Shown one piece after another: positions 46,280 through 57,010 of a stretch of DNA of 64,000 nt (the first letter of the stretch is position 1; each line of letters opens with the position of its first letter). Location of the stretch: the NCBI GenBank assembly GCA_039583875.1, contig CM077159.1:107099295-107163294 (forward strand). Reading direction: 5' to 3'. The position numbers and the translations under genes were made by a program. The notes beneath the pieces were generated by a model. The model had not been told where the DNA came from and did not search any database. It saw nothing but the letters and a program-made list of their open reading frames with translations. Origin of the DNA: Platanthera guangdongensis (lineage: Eukaryota > Streptophyta > Magnoliopsida > Asparagales > Orchidaceae).

Positions 46280-46850
46280 CAGCAGGGTAGAGATGATGGC
46301 CCTATTCGATTCCTTATCCCACAAGAGTAGGGGACGCCGAGCTCATCAAGGCACTTCTCGTCGTAGCCAAACTTATGGTGCCCCCTTGGCACCGGCTTCG
46401 AGGCGGGCTACTCTTCTTGCAGCCTAGAGGTACTAGCCGCCACGTTAGGGGCTCCACCAGTCGAGGCAATTGCGGGGGCAGGATCCTCGGTCGGCTGGAC
46501 TGCTGGGGCCTTGCCCTTCCTTTGGACTGTGGCAGACGCATCGCCCGTGGACTTCACATTCTTGGGCGGCGGTGGTGGAGGTGCTAGGCAGCTTCTGGGC
46601 GGCAGATGTCGGGGTCTCGCGGTGTGCGGCGGCTGCGGACTTGGCGCGGGCGAGCTCACTGGAAGCGAGTTGCACAATGGTGGCGACGACGGCCCCCAAG
46701 TTGACGACGACCCCCAAGTTGACGACGGCCCCCAAGTTGTTGATGACGACACGCTAATGGAAGACCATCCTTCATCTCCAACAAAGGAATCGCGTCGCCA
46801 TGGTGTTCGTATGGAGCAGCGCAACAATTTCCGCCCTCGGCACAAGACAA
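46280..46850 (-). pseudogene. Probable antisense extra ORF remnant of Tat copy B
   Basis: Runs opposite to copy B pol, as the copy A extra ORF does. Readable pieces in shifting frames: VVATIVQLASSELARAKSAA, PAPAIASTGGAPNVAASTS, and GHHKFGYDEKCLDELGVPYS. Composition is Ala/Pro/Ser-rich. Three 18-bp copies of CCCCCAAGTTGACGACG occur at 46693-46740. I cannot show direct similarity to the copy A ORF, so identity rests on position and strand. Confidence 0.4.
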
Positions 46851-47109
46851 ATAACTAGTTGAACTTATCTTATTATTAGCTTAAGAGCATTCGTATTTTA
46901 GTATGCTATTTTATTTGGAGTATGTTATTTTGGGCTGCATGTAGCCATTGAGTGTTTTATTTTTATTTGGGCTACATATAGCCAAGACTTGGTGTTAAGC
47001 CTATATATAGGCATTTATGGTTTTGTTTAAGTGTCGACACTAGGAGGGTGTTATTTTTATTTGGGCTACATATAGCCAAGACTTGGTGTTAAGCCAATAT
47101 ATAGGCATG
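46851..47109. repeat. Segment with a 94-bp-spaced duplication
   Basis: The block TATTTTTATTTGGGCTACAT through TATATAGGCAT occurs at about 46957-47014 and again at 47051-47107. A single GTGTCGACAC lies between the copies. It resembles LTR promoter sequence (CCTATATATAGG) but has no match in S2's complete LTR. Origin unknown. Confidence 0.6.
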
Positions 47110-48074
47110 TGTTGACTAAGTGTCGACACTAGCCTTTAAGGTGTCGACACAACTCCTTGTGTTGTAGAATTCACTTCTCGACACAGCTTCTTCAATATGT
47201 GTCGACACTGATATTGAGTGTCAACACAACACCTTGTTCTTCAGTACTTAGTTGATTTCTTGTAGGTGTCGACACATCTACTTGTGTTGACACATCTTCT
47301 TGTGTTGAACTTGTTCAGTGTCGACACATATTCTTGGTGTCGACACATGCCTTCTGTGTTGATACTTGCTGAGTGTCGACACAACTCCTTGTGTCGACAC
47401 ATTCTTCTTCTGTTGAGACTTTGGCTGAGTGTCGACACATCTCCTTTGTGTCGACACTTGTACTGAGAATTTTGTTGAACTTTGCTGAGTGTCGACACAG
47501 CATCCTAGTGTCGACACTTTCTTCATGTACTGAGTCTTTTGCTGTGTGTCGACACATTCTTTGTTATGTCGACACTTACTTTATGTGTTGAGTCTTCTGC
47601 TGTGTGTCGACACATTCTTCATTATGTCGATACTTATACTTAGACTCTGCTGAAATTTGTTGAGTGTCGACATAACCTCCAAGTGTCGACACTTTCTGAT
47701 TGTAGACACAGTTCATCTGGGTATCGACACTGCTGCTAAGTGTCGACACAGCTTCACTGAACTTTTCTTCATTGAGTGTCGACACAGCCTTCATGTGTCG
47801 ACACTTTCTGTCTGGTGTCGACTCTGCATCCCTGGTGTCGACAAAATTACTCCAAGTGTCGACACTGCTTGTCTGGGTGTCGACACAATTCTTCTTAAGT
47901 GTCGACACTTTCCTTCTAGGTGTCGACACATGGACTTAGAAACTTTTCATCTTTCCCTACAAATACTTAACCTGCACAAGGCAACTCAAAATACATCAAA
48001 TACATTTTGATGTATATCATTGAGTGGGGTGAGGCTTCTTCAAATCAGGTACATTCATTCCAATGTACCCAACA
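47110..48074 (-). repeat. 3' LTR of S2, truncated to 965 bp
   Basis: Starts TGTTGGGTACATTGG at 48074 and matches the 5' LTR until GTTGACTAAGTGTCGACAC at about 47110. The remaining 1.1 kb (with TATA box and U5) is absent. It consists almost wholly of the GTGTCGACAC array. Confidence 0.88.
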
Positions 48075-48088
48075 ATCTCCCCCTATTT
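48075..48088 (-). promoter_or_regulatory. Polypurine tract of S2
   Basis: AAATAGGGGGAGAT on the minus strand, identical to S1. Confidence 0.92.
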
Positions 48089-48348
48089 GGAGAAGTCATA
48101 ACCCTTAGTCAATGATATACACCATTCATAATAAAATTACAGTATGATGTAAAACAGGATTATGCAATCAGGGAAAGTACATAAACATGTATTAAACAAG
48201 ACATGTACACACAAATATCTCAGAACAATTATGTAATAGATTTTTCACATAACACATTGTTCTAACAACTTTGTCATATTCATTATCCACAAGTTTACAA
48301 AAGTTTTAATACAAGTGATTACAACTATAAACTTAAAGAAATTCTATT
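48089..48348 (-). other. S2 3' untranslated segment
   Basis: AT-rich, no coding frame or repeat noted. Confidence 0.6.
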
Positions 48349-51183
48349 CTATTTCTGCTCAGCCTCCTTGATCACTATGCCCTTTCCAGATTGTATCTTT
48401 GCTTGGACAGGGGCTTCAGCATCTTCAGCAGCAGCAGGCTTCTTTCCTTTAAGATCCTTTTTATTTAGCTCTTCAGCTTTAATCTTCTGCCTCTTAAAGT
48501 AATGATAAGGCTTGGGAAAGTACTTGCTAGGCTCCTGGGCATTAGGAGGTAGCTTTCCCATCTTAGCCTTTCTCCTGTATTGCACAATTGCTTCTTGTCT
48601 GTTCTCATGCTTCCTCTACTCCATATCAAAATACCATTTGCCTCTGTCCACAATATTGTCTTTGGCAGCCTTCCATGCAGTCAGAATGATATTCCTGGAG
48701 GTGGGGCTCCACTGTTCAAAATCAGGCCTTTGTTCAGCTTGCTCTCTGAACCTCTTCTTAGACAATAGAGTCTCTTGTTCCTTGAGCAGCAAAGCTTCTT
48801 GTTCTTTTAGTATAGCCTCTGGCACTGGCTGAACCACTTTCTCTATGATGACATTGTGCTTTCTCTCAGGTGGGCTATACATTGATTGTATGTCTGCATG
48901 TATCATATTAAAGTCTGGAGGAGGGTAGATTACTTGAGCCACTTCAGGTTGCTCCCCTCCTAGATATGCAGGATTTATCCCAGACTCTGCAACATTATCA
49001 TCATCACACAATGGAGGATATCCAAGGGTGGCTCTGATGGAATTAGAAATCCATTTTGCATGATCAGAGCTGGCTTTGACTAACACCCTCTCCCCCTTTA
49101 TGACTTCTCTTTCCATATGATCCCTTAAATCATCTTTCTGAAACCTTATTTGGGCATCCAAATAGTTTACTCCATCCTTAAAGTAAGGTTTCAACCTTTG
49201 GAGTTTTTCAGTGATCAGCTTCTGAGAATCTTGAATTGCAGAAGTGACAGTAGTTAGGCTCTCTTGTAGTGCTTTGTCAAATTCCTCTTTGGCAGTGGTC
49301 AGGGCTGCATTCTGGGCAGTTGCTATATTCTTAAGTTCAGTGACAATTGCATTGTGGGAAGCTGTCAAATTATCATTCATCCTTATTTGATTCCCTAGAA
49401 CATATCCTTGCTTCAGTGCAATGTCATCCACTTGAGCTTTGATTTTCTCCTGATAAGTAGCTAGATAGACTACTACATTCCCTCCCTTGTGGAAGCAGTC
49501 AGTCATCTCCTTCTTATTTAGATTCATCTCAAATCTAATAGACTTAATGTCCTGTACCAGATCATACTGTAGAGATTTTTGCCCTTCATCTACATACTTT
49601 TCAATAGCTTGCCTTTGCTCATCAAGCTTTATCTGTAAGGCAACCATCAATGAACTGAAATCTGTTGATGGTGCTGGCTGTGGTGGAGGTTGTGGTGTAA
49701 TGGTTTGCAGAGCTTTCTCATAATTTTGGCTCCTTCTTTTAAAGACTTGGAATTTCTTTTTCTTTGCTCTTGCAGCCTCCTCATCTTCAGAAGTTGATGT
49801 GCTTACTTTTTCTACCCTCTCCTTAGGGCTTGGAGGTAACTCCTTCTCCACTTCAGGTTTCTTCCTTGCAGTTTCCTCTAGAATCTCCACTTGCTCCCCC
49901 TCAACTGGGGCCTTCTCCCCCTCAACAGCAGCACTTTCTTTCTCAAAGTCTATTTGTAGAAGATCTGGGAATAGTTCTTCTAGGGTAAATTCATGTTGAT
50001 GAAGGGGTGGAAAAGTCCTGATTTCATCAACTACTTGATTTGGTTCCACTTGATCTGCAACAGATGTGTCTTCCATGACAACATCTTGGGGTTGGCTATG
50101 TGTTTGTGTTTGCTGATTAACATTAGGTATTAAATCAGACAAAATAACATCCTCAATATGGAAATCTAATGCATTAATCTCAGTGATTACCTCAAGTATA
50201 GTGTTGGTAGCTTGTTCACTTTCTAGTGGAGTTGGCTCTTCCACTAGTAGAGGCTCCCCCTGGATGGAATCCTAGTGATGTGGGCTTGCTTGAGGTAGCT
50301 CCCCCTGCCTCTCTGCATCATCTTGTCTAGTTGGAGACTTTCCAGCATGTCCAGTTTCTTCTTCATCAGGAGTAAAGACAACTTGCTCCTCAGAGCTGCT
50401 AGAGGATTCTTGAGCCACTGGAGCTATCTTCATCTTCTTCTTCTTTTGGGGTGTTACCTTCTCAGGAGTAGGCAATTCCTTGGTCAAAACCCTATCCCAT
50501 CTAGAGATGATCCTCATGTCCATTTTCCTCATGTGGTTGATTTTAGATCCAGCAGCTTGGCTCATTACTGCTGGTATACTACCAGCCAAGTAAAGACTTA
50601 GTATCCTACCCAAATTGGGTTTCTTCAGACTCTCTTTAATCTTCTCAAATACTACTACAGACCAATCAGTTTGCAGTGTGAAGATAATCCTTGTCATGAG
50701 ACTGAACATATGGGCTGAAACTCTGTCATGCCCACCAGGCTTACTCAAGATCACCTTGCTAACAATTTTAGAGAGAAATTTGCCTTGGCTGTTCATCCCC
50801 ATTCTGTTGAATACTGATCCAATTTTCATCTTGGAATCCAGTCCACACCATGTTAAAGCTTCTCTGGTCTTAGAAGCAGAAACTTCATCTTCTTCCTTAG
50901 TCCTTGGTAACTGAAGTACCTTTCTCAAACTCTTAGATGAGACCTTCACCTTTTCTCCATGAACCCTTGACTTTATTTTGAGTCCAGATTCATCTAGGGT
51001 TGCTCCATTCAGAAATTCTAGAACTTCTTTCTTCCATATCTTGGTTGGCTCTGAAACAAGAAAATCTAACCCTGAGTTTGCAACTAGGGTTACCACATCC
51101 TTGATCTCTGGTTCTGCATCATCAAACGCATGCCGCACTAGTTCATATCCTTCGTTCACGTTCTCTTCGAGCTTGGGTGCCAT
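48349..51183 (-). pseudogene. S2 extra 3' ORF (945 codons, two TAG stops)
   Basis: Start MAPKLEENVNEGYELVRHAF at 51183, chosen because it matches the S1 start. A single frame runs to 48349, interrupted by TAG at 50272-50274 and 48616-48618. The N-terminal 240 residues form the domain shared with S1 (KKEVLEFLNGATL, SRVHGEKVKVSSKSL, LTWCGL, ILSKPGGHDRVSAHMF). Acidic, Pro- and Lys-rich linkers follow, then a long coiled coil (LDEQRQAIEKYVDEGQ to ITEKLQRLK). The conserved end is WSPTSRNIIL and then PSKYFPKPYHYFKRQ. No signal peptide or membrane segment is seen. It occupies the position of the SIRE env-like ORF; function unknown. Both stops sit in CAG-like context. Confidence 0.78.
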
Positions 51184-51214
51184 TAGGGTTTGAAGAATTT
51201 GAATTGAGAGAAGA

Positions 51215-51670
51215 GAGGTGTCGACACACAAGTTTGGTCTCGAAACTTTAGTGAGCGTGTCGACAGACAATGTCGAAATCCTATTTATACCTTTCTAGGA
51301 TTGAAAATGAAAGGGCGCGTCAAGAAACTTAAATTGTGTCGACACTGTTGAAAAGTGTCGACACAGACTTAAAATGTCTCGACAACTATATGTCGACACA
51401 AGTTTAGTCGACAGAATGTATGTGTCGACACTTGTTTATGTGTCGACACCGCTTAGCTCGACACTTGGTCGAGACTTTACTTCACTAATTCTGCATAAAG
51501 ACTAAGTGTAGACACCTCATTGGATGTGTCGACACCTACCCTGTATGTGACGACACCAATTTTCTGAAGTGTCGACACCAACTTACTAGATGTGTCGACA
51601 CCTTTTCCCAGAAGTGTCGACACCAATTCTCTGTCTCGACACAGACAACTCTGTGTGTCGACACTATTTT
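51215..51670 (-). promoter_or_regulatory. Internal promoter-like region of S2, upstream of the extra ORF
   Basis: Between the RNase H end (51691) and the extra ORF start (51183) lie about twelve GTGTCGACAC-type sites, the same palindrome as in the S2 LTR. A canonical TATAAATA box is at 51282-51289, about 100 bp before the ATG. This repeats the U3 layout (array, then TATA) inside the element and suggests separate transcription of the extra ORF. Confidence 0.7.
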
Positions 51671-51690
51671 ACTTAACCATTTCTATAAAC

Positions 51691-54600
51691 TTATTCTAAG
51701 TTTATCATACCTAATTCAATTTTAAACCTATTGAATTTGGTTTCTTCTAAAGACTTAGTATACATGTTAGCTAGTTGATTATCAGTATTAACATACTCAA
51801 GTGAAATATCTTCTTTTTCCACATGTTCCCTTACAAAATGATATTTTATTTCAATGTGTTTAGTTCTACTATGGGAAACAGGATTGTTTGCAATAGATAT
51901 AGCACTAGTAGAATCACAAAATAGTGGAGTTCTACTCACTTGAATACCATAATCCTCAAGCTGATGTTTTATCCATAGAAGTTGAGCACAGCAACTTCCT
52001 GCAGCCACATACTCTGATTCTGCTGTGGAGATAGCCACACTTGTTTGTTTCTTGCTACTCCATGATATCAGTATTCCACCTAGGAATTGATAGGTACCAG
52101 TAGTACTTTTCCTATCTTCCTTGCAGCCTGCAAAATCTACATCTGAATAACCTGTCAGTTCAAAGTCTTCATTCCTAGGGTACCAAAGGCCTAGATAAGG
52201 AGTGCCCTTAAGATATCTCAGAATTCTTTTGAATGCTGTCAAATGAGACTCTTTAGGGCAAGCTTGGTACCTAGCACAAACACATGTAGCATACATGATA
52301 TCTGGTCTACTTGCAGTCAAATATAGAAGGGAGCCAACTATCCCTCTATACAAAGTCTCATCTACAGGTTTCCCTGCATCATCTTTGCTAAGAGACATAC
52401 TTGACCCCATAGGAGTTTTCATGGTACTGGATGAATCCATACCATACTTCCTTATCAGTTCTAGGGTGAACTTAGACTGGCATATGGATAAACCATTCTC
52501 AGTCTGTCTAACTTGGAGACCCAAGAAGAACTTAAGTTCCCCCATACTGCTCATCTCAAATTATCCTTGCATTAGTTTTGCAAACTTTTTGCAAAGTCTA
52601 CTTTCAGTCGACCCAAATATGATGTCATCTACATATATTTGGACTAGTATGATCTTGCCTCTGGATTCCCTAAGGAATAGAGTCTTGTCTATTTTCCCCC
52701 TTGTGAACTTATTCTCAATGAGAAAACTAGACAGGGTTTCATACCAAGCCCTAGGGGCTTGTTTTAACCCATACAAAGCCTTCTTAAGTCTATAGACATA
52801 ATTAGGTTGAGTTGAATCAACAAAACCTGATGGCTGTTCCACATAGACCTCTTCTTTCAGATTACCATTCAGAAAGGCTGACTTAACATCCATTTGGTAT
52901 ACTTTAAATCCTTGAAAGGTTGCATAGGCCAAGAACATCCTTATGGCTTCCAGTCTGGCTACTGGAGCAAAGGTTTGATCAAAGTCAATACCTTCTTCTT
53001 ACCTATATCCCTTAGCAACCAGTCTAGCTTTGTTCTTAATAATCACTCCATGTTCATCCATCTTGTTCCTAAAGATCCACTTGGTTCCAATTATGTTGTG
53101 GTCTTTTGGTTTAGGAACAAGCTCCCAGACTTTGTATCTCTTGAACTGATTCAGCTCCTCTTGCATTGCTTCAATCTAATGAGGGTCTAGGATGGCTTCT
53201 TCAAACTTCTTTGGCTCTACTTAGGATAGAAAATTTGAGTAGAGTACTACACTCAGATTTCTACTCCTTGTTTGTACCCCTTGTCTTAGATCACCAATGA
53301 TTTGATCTGCTGGATGATCTCTTAGATGTCTATTAGCTGGAGGCAGCCTTGCTTCAGGTTGAACTCCTTCAGCTTCTTCAAATTGCTGCACTCCTTGGTC
53401 TTCTTCTGCATCAGGTGCATGTAGTACTCCCCCTGGACAACAACCACTATCATCTATATGCTGACTTGCAGTAGATCCTTTTCAATAGTGAGCTTGTCCA
53501 TCTTCTTAGTCACACCTATGGAGCTGCAAATACTTCTAGACAACTCATTGTTAATAAGTCTAGCTTCATCAAATACTACATGTACTGACTCTTCTACAAC
53601 TTGTGTAGACAAGTTGTAGACCCTATAAGCCTTACTATTGTTGCTGTACCCAACAAAGATCCCCTCTTGGGATTTGGCAGCAAACTTGGTCAAGTAAGAC
53701 TTACCATTGTTAAGTATAAAGCATTTACAACCAAAGATCCTGAAATAGGATAGATTTGGTTTTCTGCCTTTCACAATCTCATAGGGGGTCTTATTGTGGC
53801 TTTTAGTAATGGTAGCCCTATTAATTACATGGCATGCAGTATTAAATGCCTCAGCCCAGAAATATTCTGGTAGAGATGTGTCACTTAATAGGGTTCTACC
53901 AGCCTCAATCAAGATTCTATTTTTCCTCTCAGCAATGCCATTTTGCTGAGGTGTTCTTGGTGAAGAAAATTCCTGAAATATTCCAAATTCTTCACATAGT
54001 TTTGTCATACTATCAGACTGGAATTCAGTACCATGGTCACTTCTTATCTTGACCACTGTACTGTCTAGTTCATTCTGAATTTGTTTGACAGAACTATAGA
54101 AGATACTATGTGTTTCAGATTTCTGTCTAAGGAAGAACACCCAGGAAAACCTTGAGTAGTCATCTACAACCACAAAGGTATAGACCTTCCTACCTAGGCT
54201 GTGAACTGGCATAGGACCAAAGAGATCCATATGCAAGAGGTATAAACACCTCACAGCATCTTTGTTTTCAATGCTATTAAAGGTGGATCTAGTCTGCTTG
54301 CCCTTTTGACAAGCTGAGCATATTCCATCTTTAATACACTTAACCTGAGGACCATTCCTCACTAACTCTTTGCTATAGAGTTGGCCAATTGTCTTGTAGT
54401 TAAGATGGGCTAGCCTCTTGTGCCATTTAACACAATGAGAGACTTTCTCATCAGCTACAAGACACACTGGAGAACCATTGGTCTCACACATAATGTCTAG
54501 CAATAGACATTCCTCTTTCTATAACCTGTCAAAATGATCTCTTGATCAATTGACCTCCTGATATGACAACCATCTTTGACAAATGAGATGTCATATCCTA

Positions 54601-54862
54601 GATCACTCAGCTGACTTATACTAATGAGGTTGTGTTTCAAACCTTTAACATAAGCCACTTGAGTAATAGTTATAAGGTTACAAGAAATGTTACCAAAACC
54701 TTTGATGATTCCTTTTTCAGAACCACCAAAGGTGACTTTAGGACCATCCTTGATTGGTGTGTAGTCCTTTAGCAATCCCCTAGTTCCAGTCATGTGTCTA
54801 GAACATCCACTGTCCAAGTACCATATTGGGGCATGGCCACTTGGACTTACCTGCAAAATAGA
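51691..54862 (-). pseudogene. S2 Pol: protease, integrase, RT, RNase H
   Basis: Protease WYLDSGCSRHMTG near 54810; gag-pre-integrase zinc region (HKRLAHLN, CSACQKGKQ); integrase (HMDLFGPM, VVDDYSRFSWVFFL, IRSDHGTEFQ, PQQNGIAERKN); a C-terminal domain with GCKCFILNN and FVGYS. Then RT ([42 protein letters not shown]) and RNase H (GYSDVDFAG, AESEYVAA, CDSTSAISIANNP, HIEIKYHFVRE). Lesions: one base lost near 54500 (VYC for VYLLD), stop at 53454, TAA near 53001 (GYR then EEGIDFDQ), TAA at 52561. Active-site residues are kept. Confidence 0.9.
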
Positions 54863-56899
54863 TTAGTTGACCTTAGAACCCAAAGAATTCTTGGGTCCTT
54901 GCTGCTGGTTAGTTTTCCTCTTAACAAAGCTACCTGTAGATCTACCAACAGGCAATTTTCTACTCAATTTGGCATTAGAATTATGCCAACAGTCTATGGA
55001 AAAGTGGCCTATCTTGCCATAACACCAGCACTCAAATCTATTATACCTTTGCTTAGGTACAACCCTAGCTGTTCTATCTACAGCAGGCTTGTTGAGTACT
55101 GGGGCTTTGCCCTTAGACTTGGACTGAACAGTCCTAGCAGGTTTAGTAAACCCTAATCCAGTTTTACCTTTTTTATGAACAAATTCATCTATCAAAGGTA
55201 GAACAGACTTTGGTTTAGAAAACCTTGCAACAATGTCTCTCTCCTTCTGAAGACTAATCTCCAGATTTCTGATTTGATCATTCTTGAATATTATAGTCCC
55301 CATCTGAATAACAGTTATGTTTTTCAGTCTGACTATTTCATTTAACTTTTGATCAATCAGCTTATCAAAATCAGTTGCAGTCACTTTGAGACTTGCAATC
55401 TCCTTAGCCTGACTCTTGGCCAAGGATTTGCTTTTCTTAAATGCTTGCAACAGAACTCTATATTCATCAATCAACTGATGAACATCCCCTTCAGATTCAG
55501 ATCCACTGGCATCACTTGATGCTGATGTAACTGACTCTGAACTAGCACTAGAAATTGAACTTAAAGAACAATTTTGTACCTGACTAGGTCCAGGCTGATC
55601 CTGGATTTTGTCACCTTCTGTTAAGGCCATCAGTCCTTGGCACTGATTGTCCTCTTGCTCATATATAGAGTTCATTATCTGGATGAACTCTTCTTCCTCT
55701 TCTTCAGCAAACAGTCCTATGTATGCTTCAGCTTCTAACTCAGTTTCTGAAGAAGATATGTCTGACAGGCTTTTTTCCTTCTTGGCAACAAAGGACCTTT
55801 CCTTCTTTCCCTTGAATTGAGTCTTTTTCTTATCATTAGACTCTTTCCTTTTCTCTGGACAGTCAGCAATAACATGTCCTTGTCTGTTACAGCAATAGCA
55901 TACAATTTTTGATAAAGTTGCTTTGCTTGACTTGGACTTCCTCCTGTCTTTCTTTGATGACTTCTTGTTCTGATAATAGTCATCTTTTCCCTATGAAGTG
56001 GATGGCTTTGAACTCCACTGTTTCTTCTTTAGGAACTTCTGAAAATGTCTTGTGAAGGCTGCAAAGTCCTCATCACTCTCACTGCTTTCAGAATTCCTGC
56101 CTTCTGATTCATCTGACTCAGTATCAGCCACTTTAGGAGGTGGAGATGGAGACTTACTTTTGTATTTCTTGGTGGCTTCTGTTTTGAATGTCACTGCTCT
56201 TTCTTTATGCTCACTTCTTGTAGTCTTCTCCTCCTCCTTCCTTACCATCAACTGCATCTCATAGGATAACAACTTTCCAAATAATGTTGGAGGAGGAATA
56301 TCTGCTAACTTGGCCATTTCCCTTATGACACAAATCTTGGTGTCCCAATCCTTTGTTAGAGACCTTAAGAACTTATCATTCAGCTCATAATTGCTGAATT
56401 CTCTTCCATAGGACATTAGCTCATTGACAATCCTATAGAATTTCTTATAGCATTCTGTTATGCTATCAGACCTACCTTGCCTGAAAATTTCATATTCTTG
56501 GTTTAACAAAGACTTTCTGTCCTGTCTCACTTCTTCTGAACCCTCCATATACACTATAAGAGTATCCCATATCTCCTTTGATGTCTTACAGTGTATCAAG
56601 TTCTGAAATGTAGCATCATCTATGGCACTCACAATGATATTCTGAGCCCTCTTGTCCATGGTGGCCAGAATAATCTCATCTTTTGTCATTTCAGAATAGT
56701 CTTTTGGTGTTCTCTGATTTGCATCTAAGACTGAAACCTTCATAGGCACATATGGCCCTTCTTTAACTGTGATATAAATTCTAGGGTCTGAGGCTTCCAT
56801 AAACAGTCTCACCCTTTCTTTCCAGATCCCAAAGATCTCTTTTCTGCAAATGGGTAACTTCATGGATCCAAGTTCCTTATGATTCTCTGTTGAACCCAT
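54863..56899 (-). pseudogene. S2 Gag (one TAG)
   Basis: Start MGSTENHKELGSMKLP at 56899. A copia UBN2-type gag core (FGIWKERVRLFMEASDPRIY, CKTSKEIWDTL, RSLTKDWDTKI, ELMSYGREF) is followed by a Lys/Ser-rich region, then TAG at 55991-55993. The same frame continues through a first knuckle CYCCNRQGHVIADC (about 55865-55910), an acidic part, a coiled coil, and a second knuckle CWCYGKIGHFSIDC (about 54986-55030). Stop TAA at 54863-54865; pol follows in the same frame. About 678 codons in all. Confidence 0.87.
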
Positions 56900-56997
56900 T
56901 TTCTTGATTTTCTTGATTATGCTGAATCTGTCCTTGATTTCACTGAATCTGCCAATAGGATCTACTCAGACAGTTAAGTACTTTTTGAGGAACCTCC

Positions 56998-57008
56998 CTC
57001 TGATACCA
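56998..57008 (-). promoter_or_regulatory. tRNA-iMet primer site of S2
   Basis: TGGTATCAGAG on the minus strand, two bases after the LTR end (CTTTCA). Confidence 0.93.
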
Positions 57009-57010
57009 CT

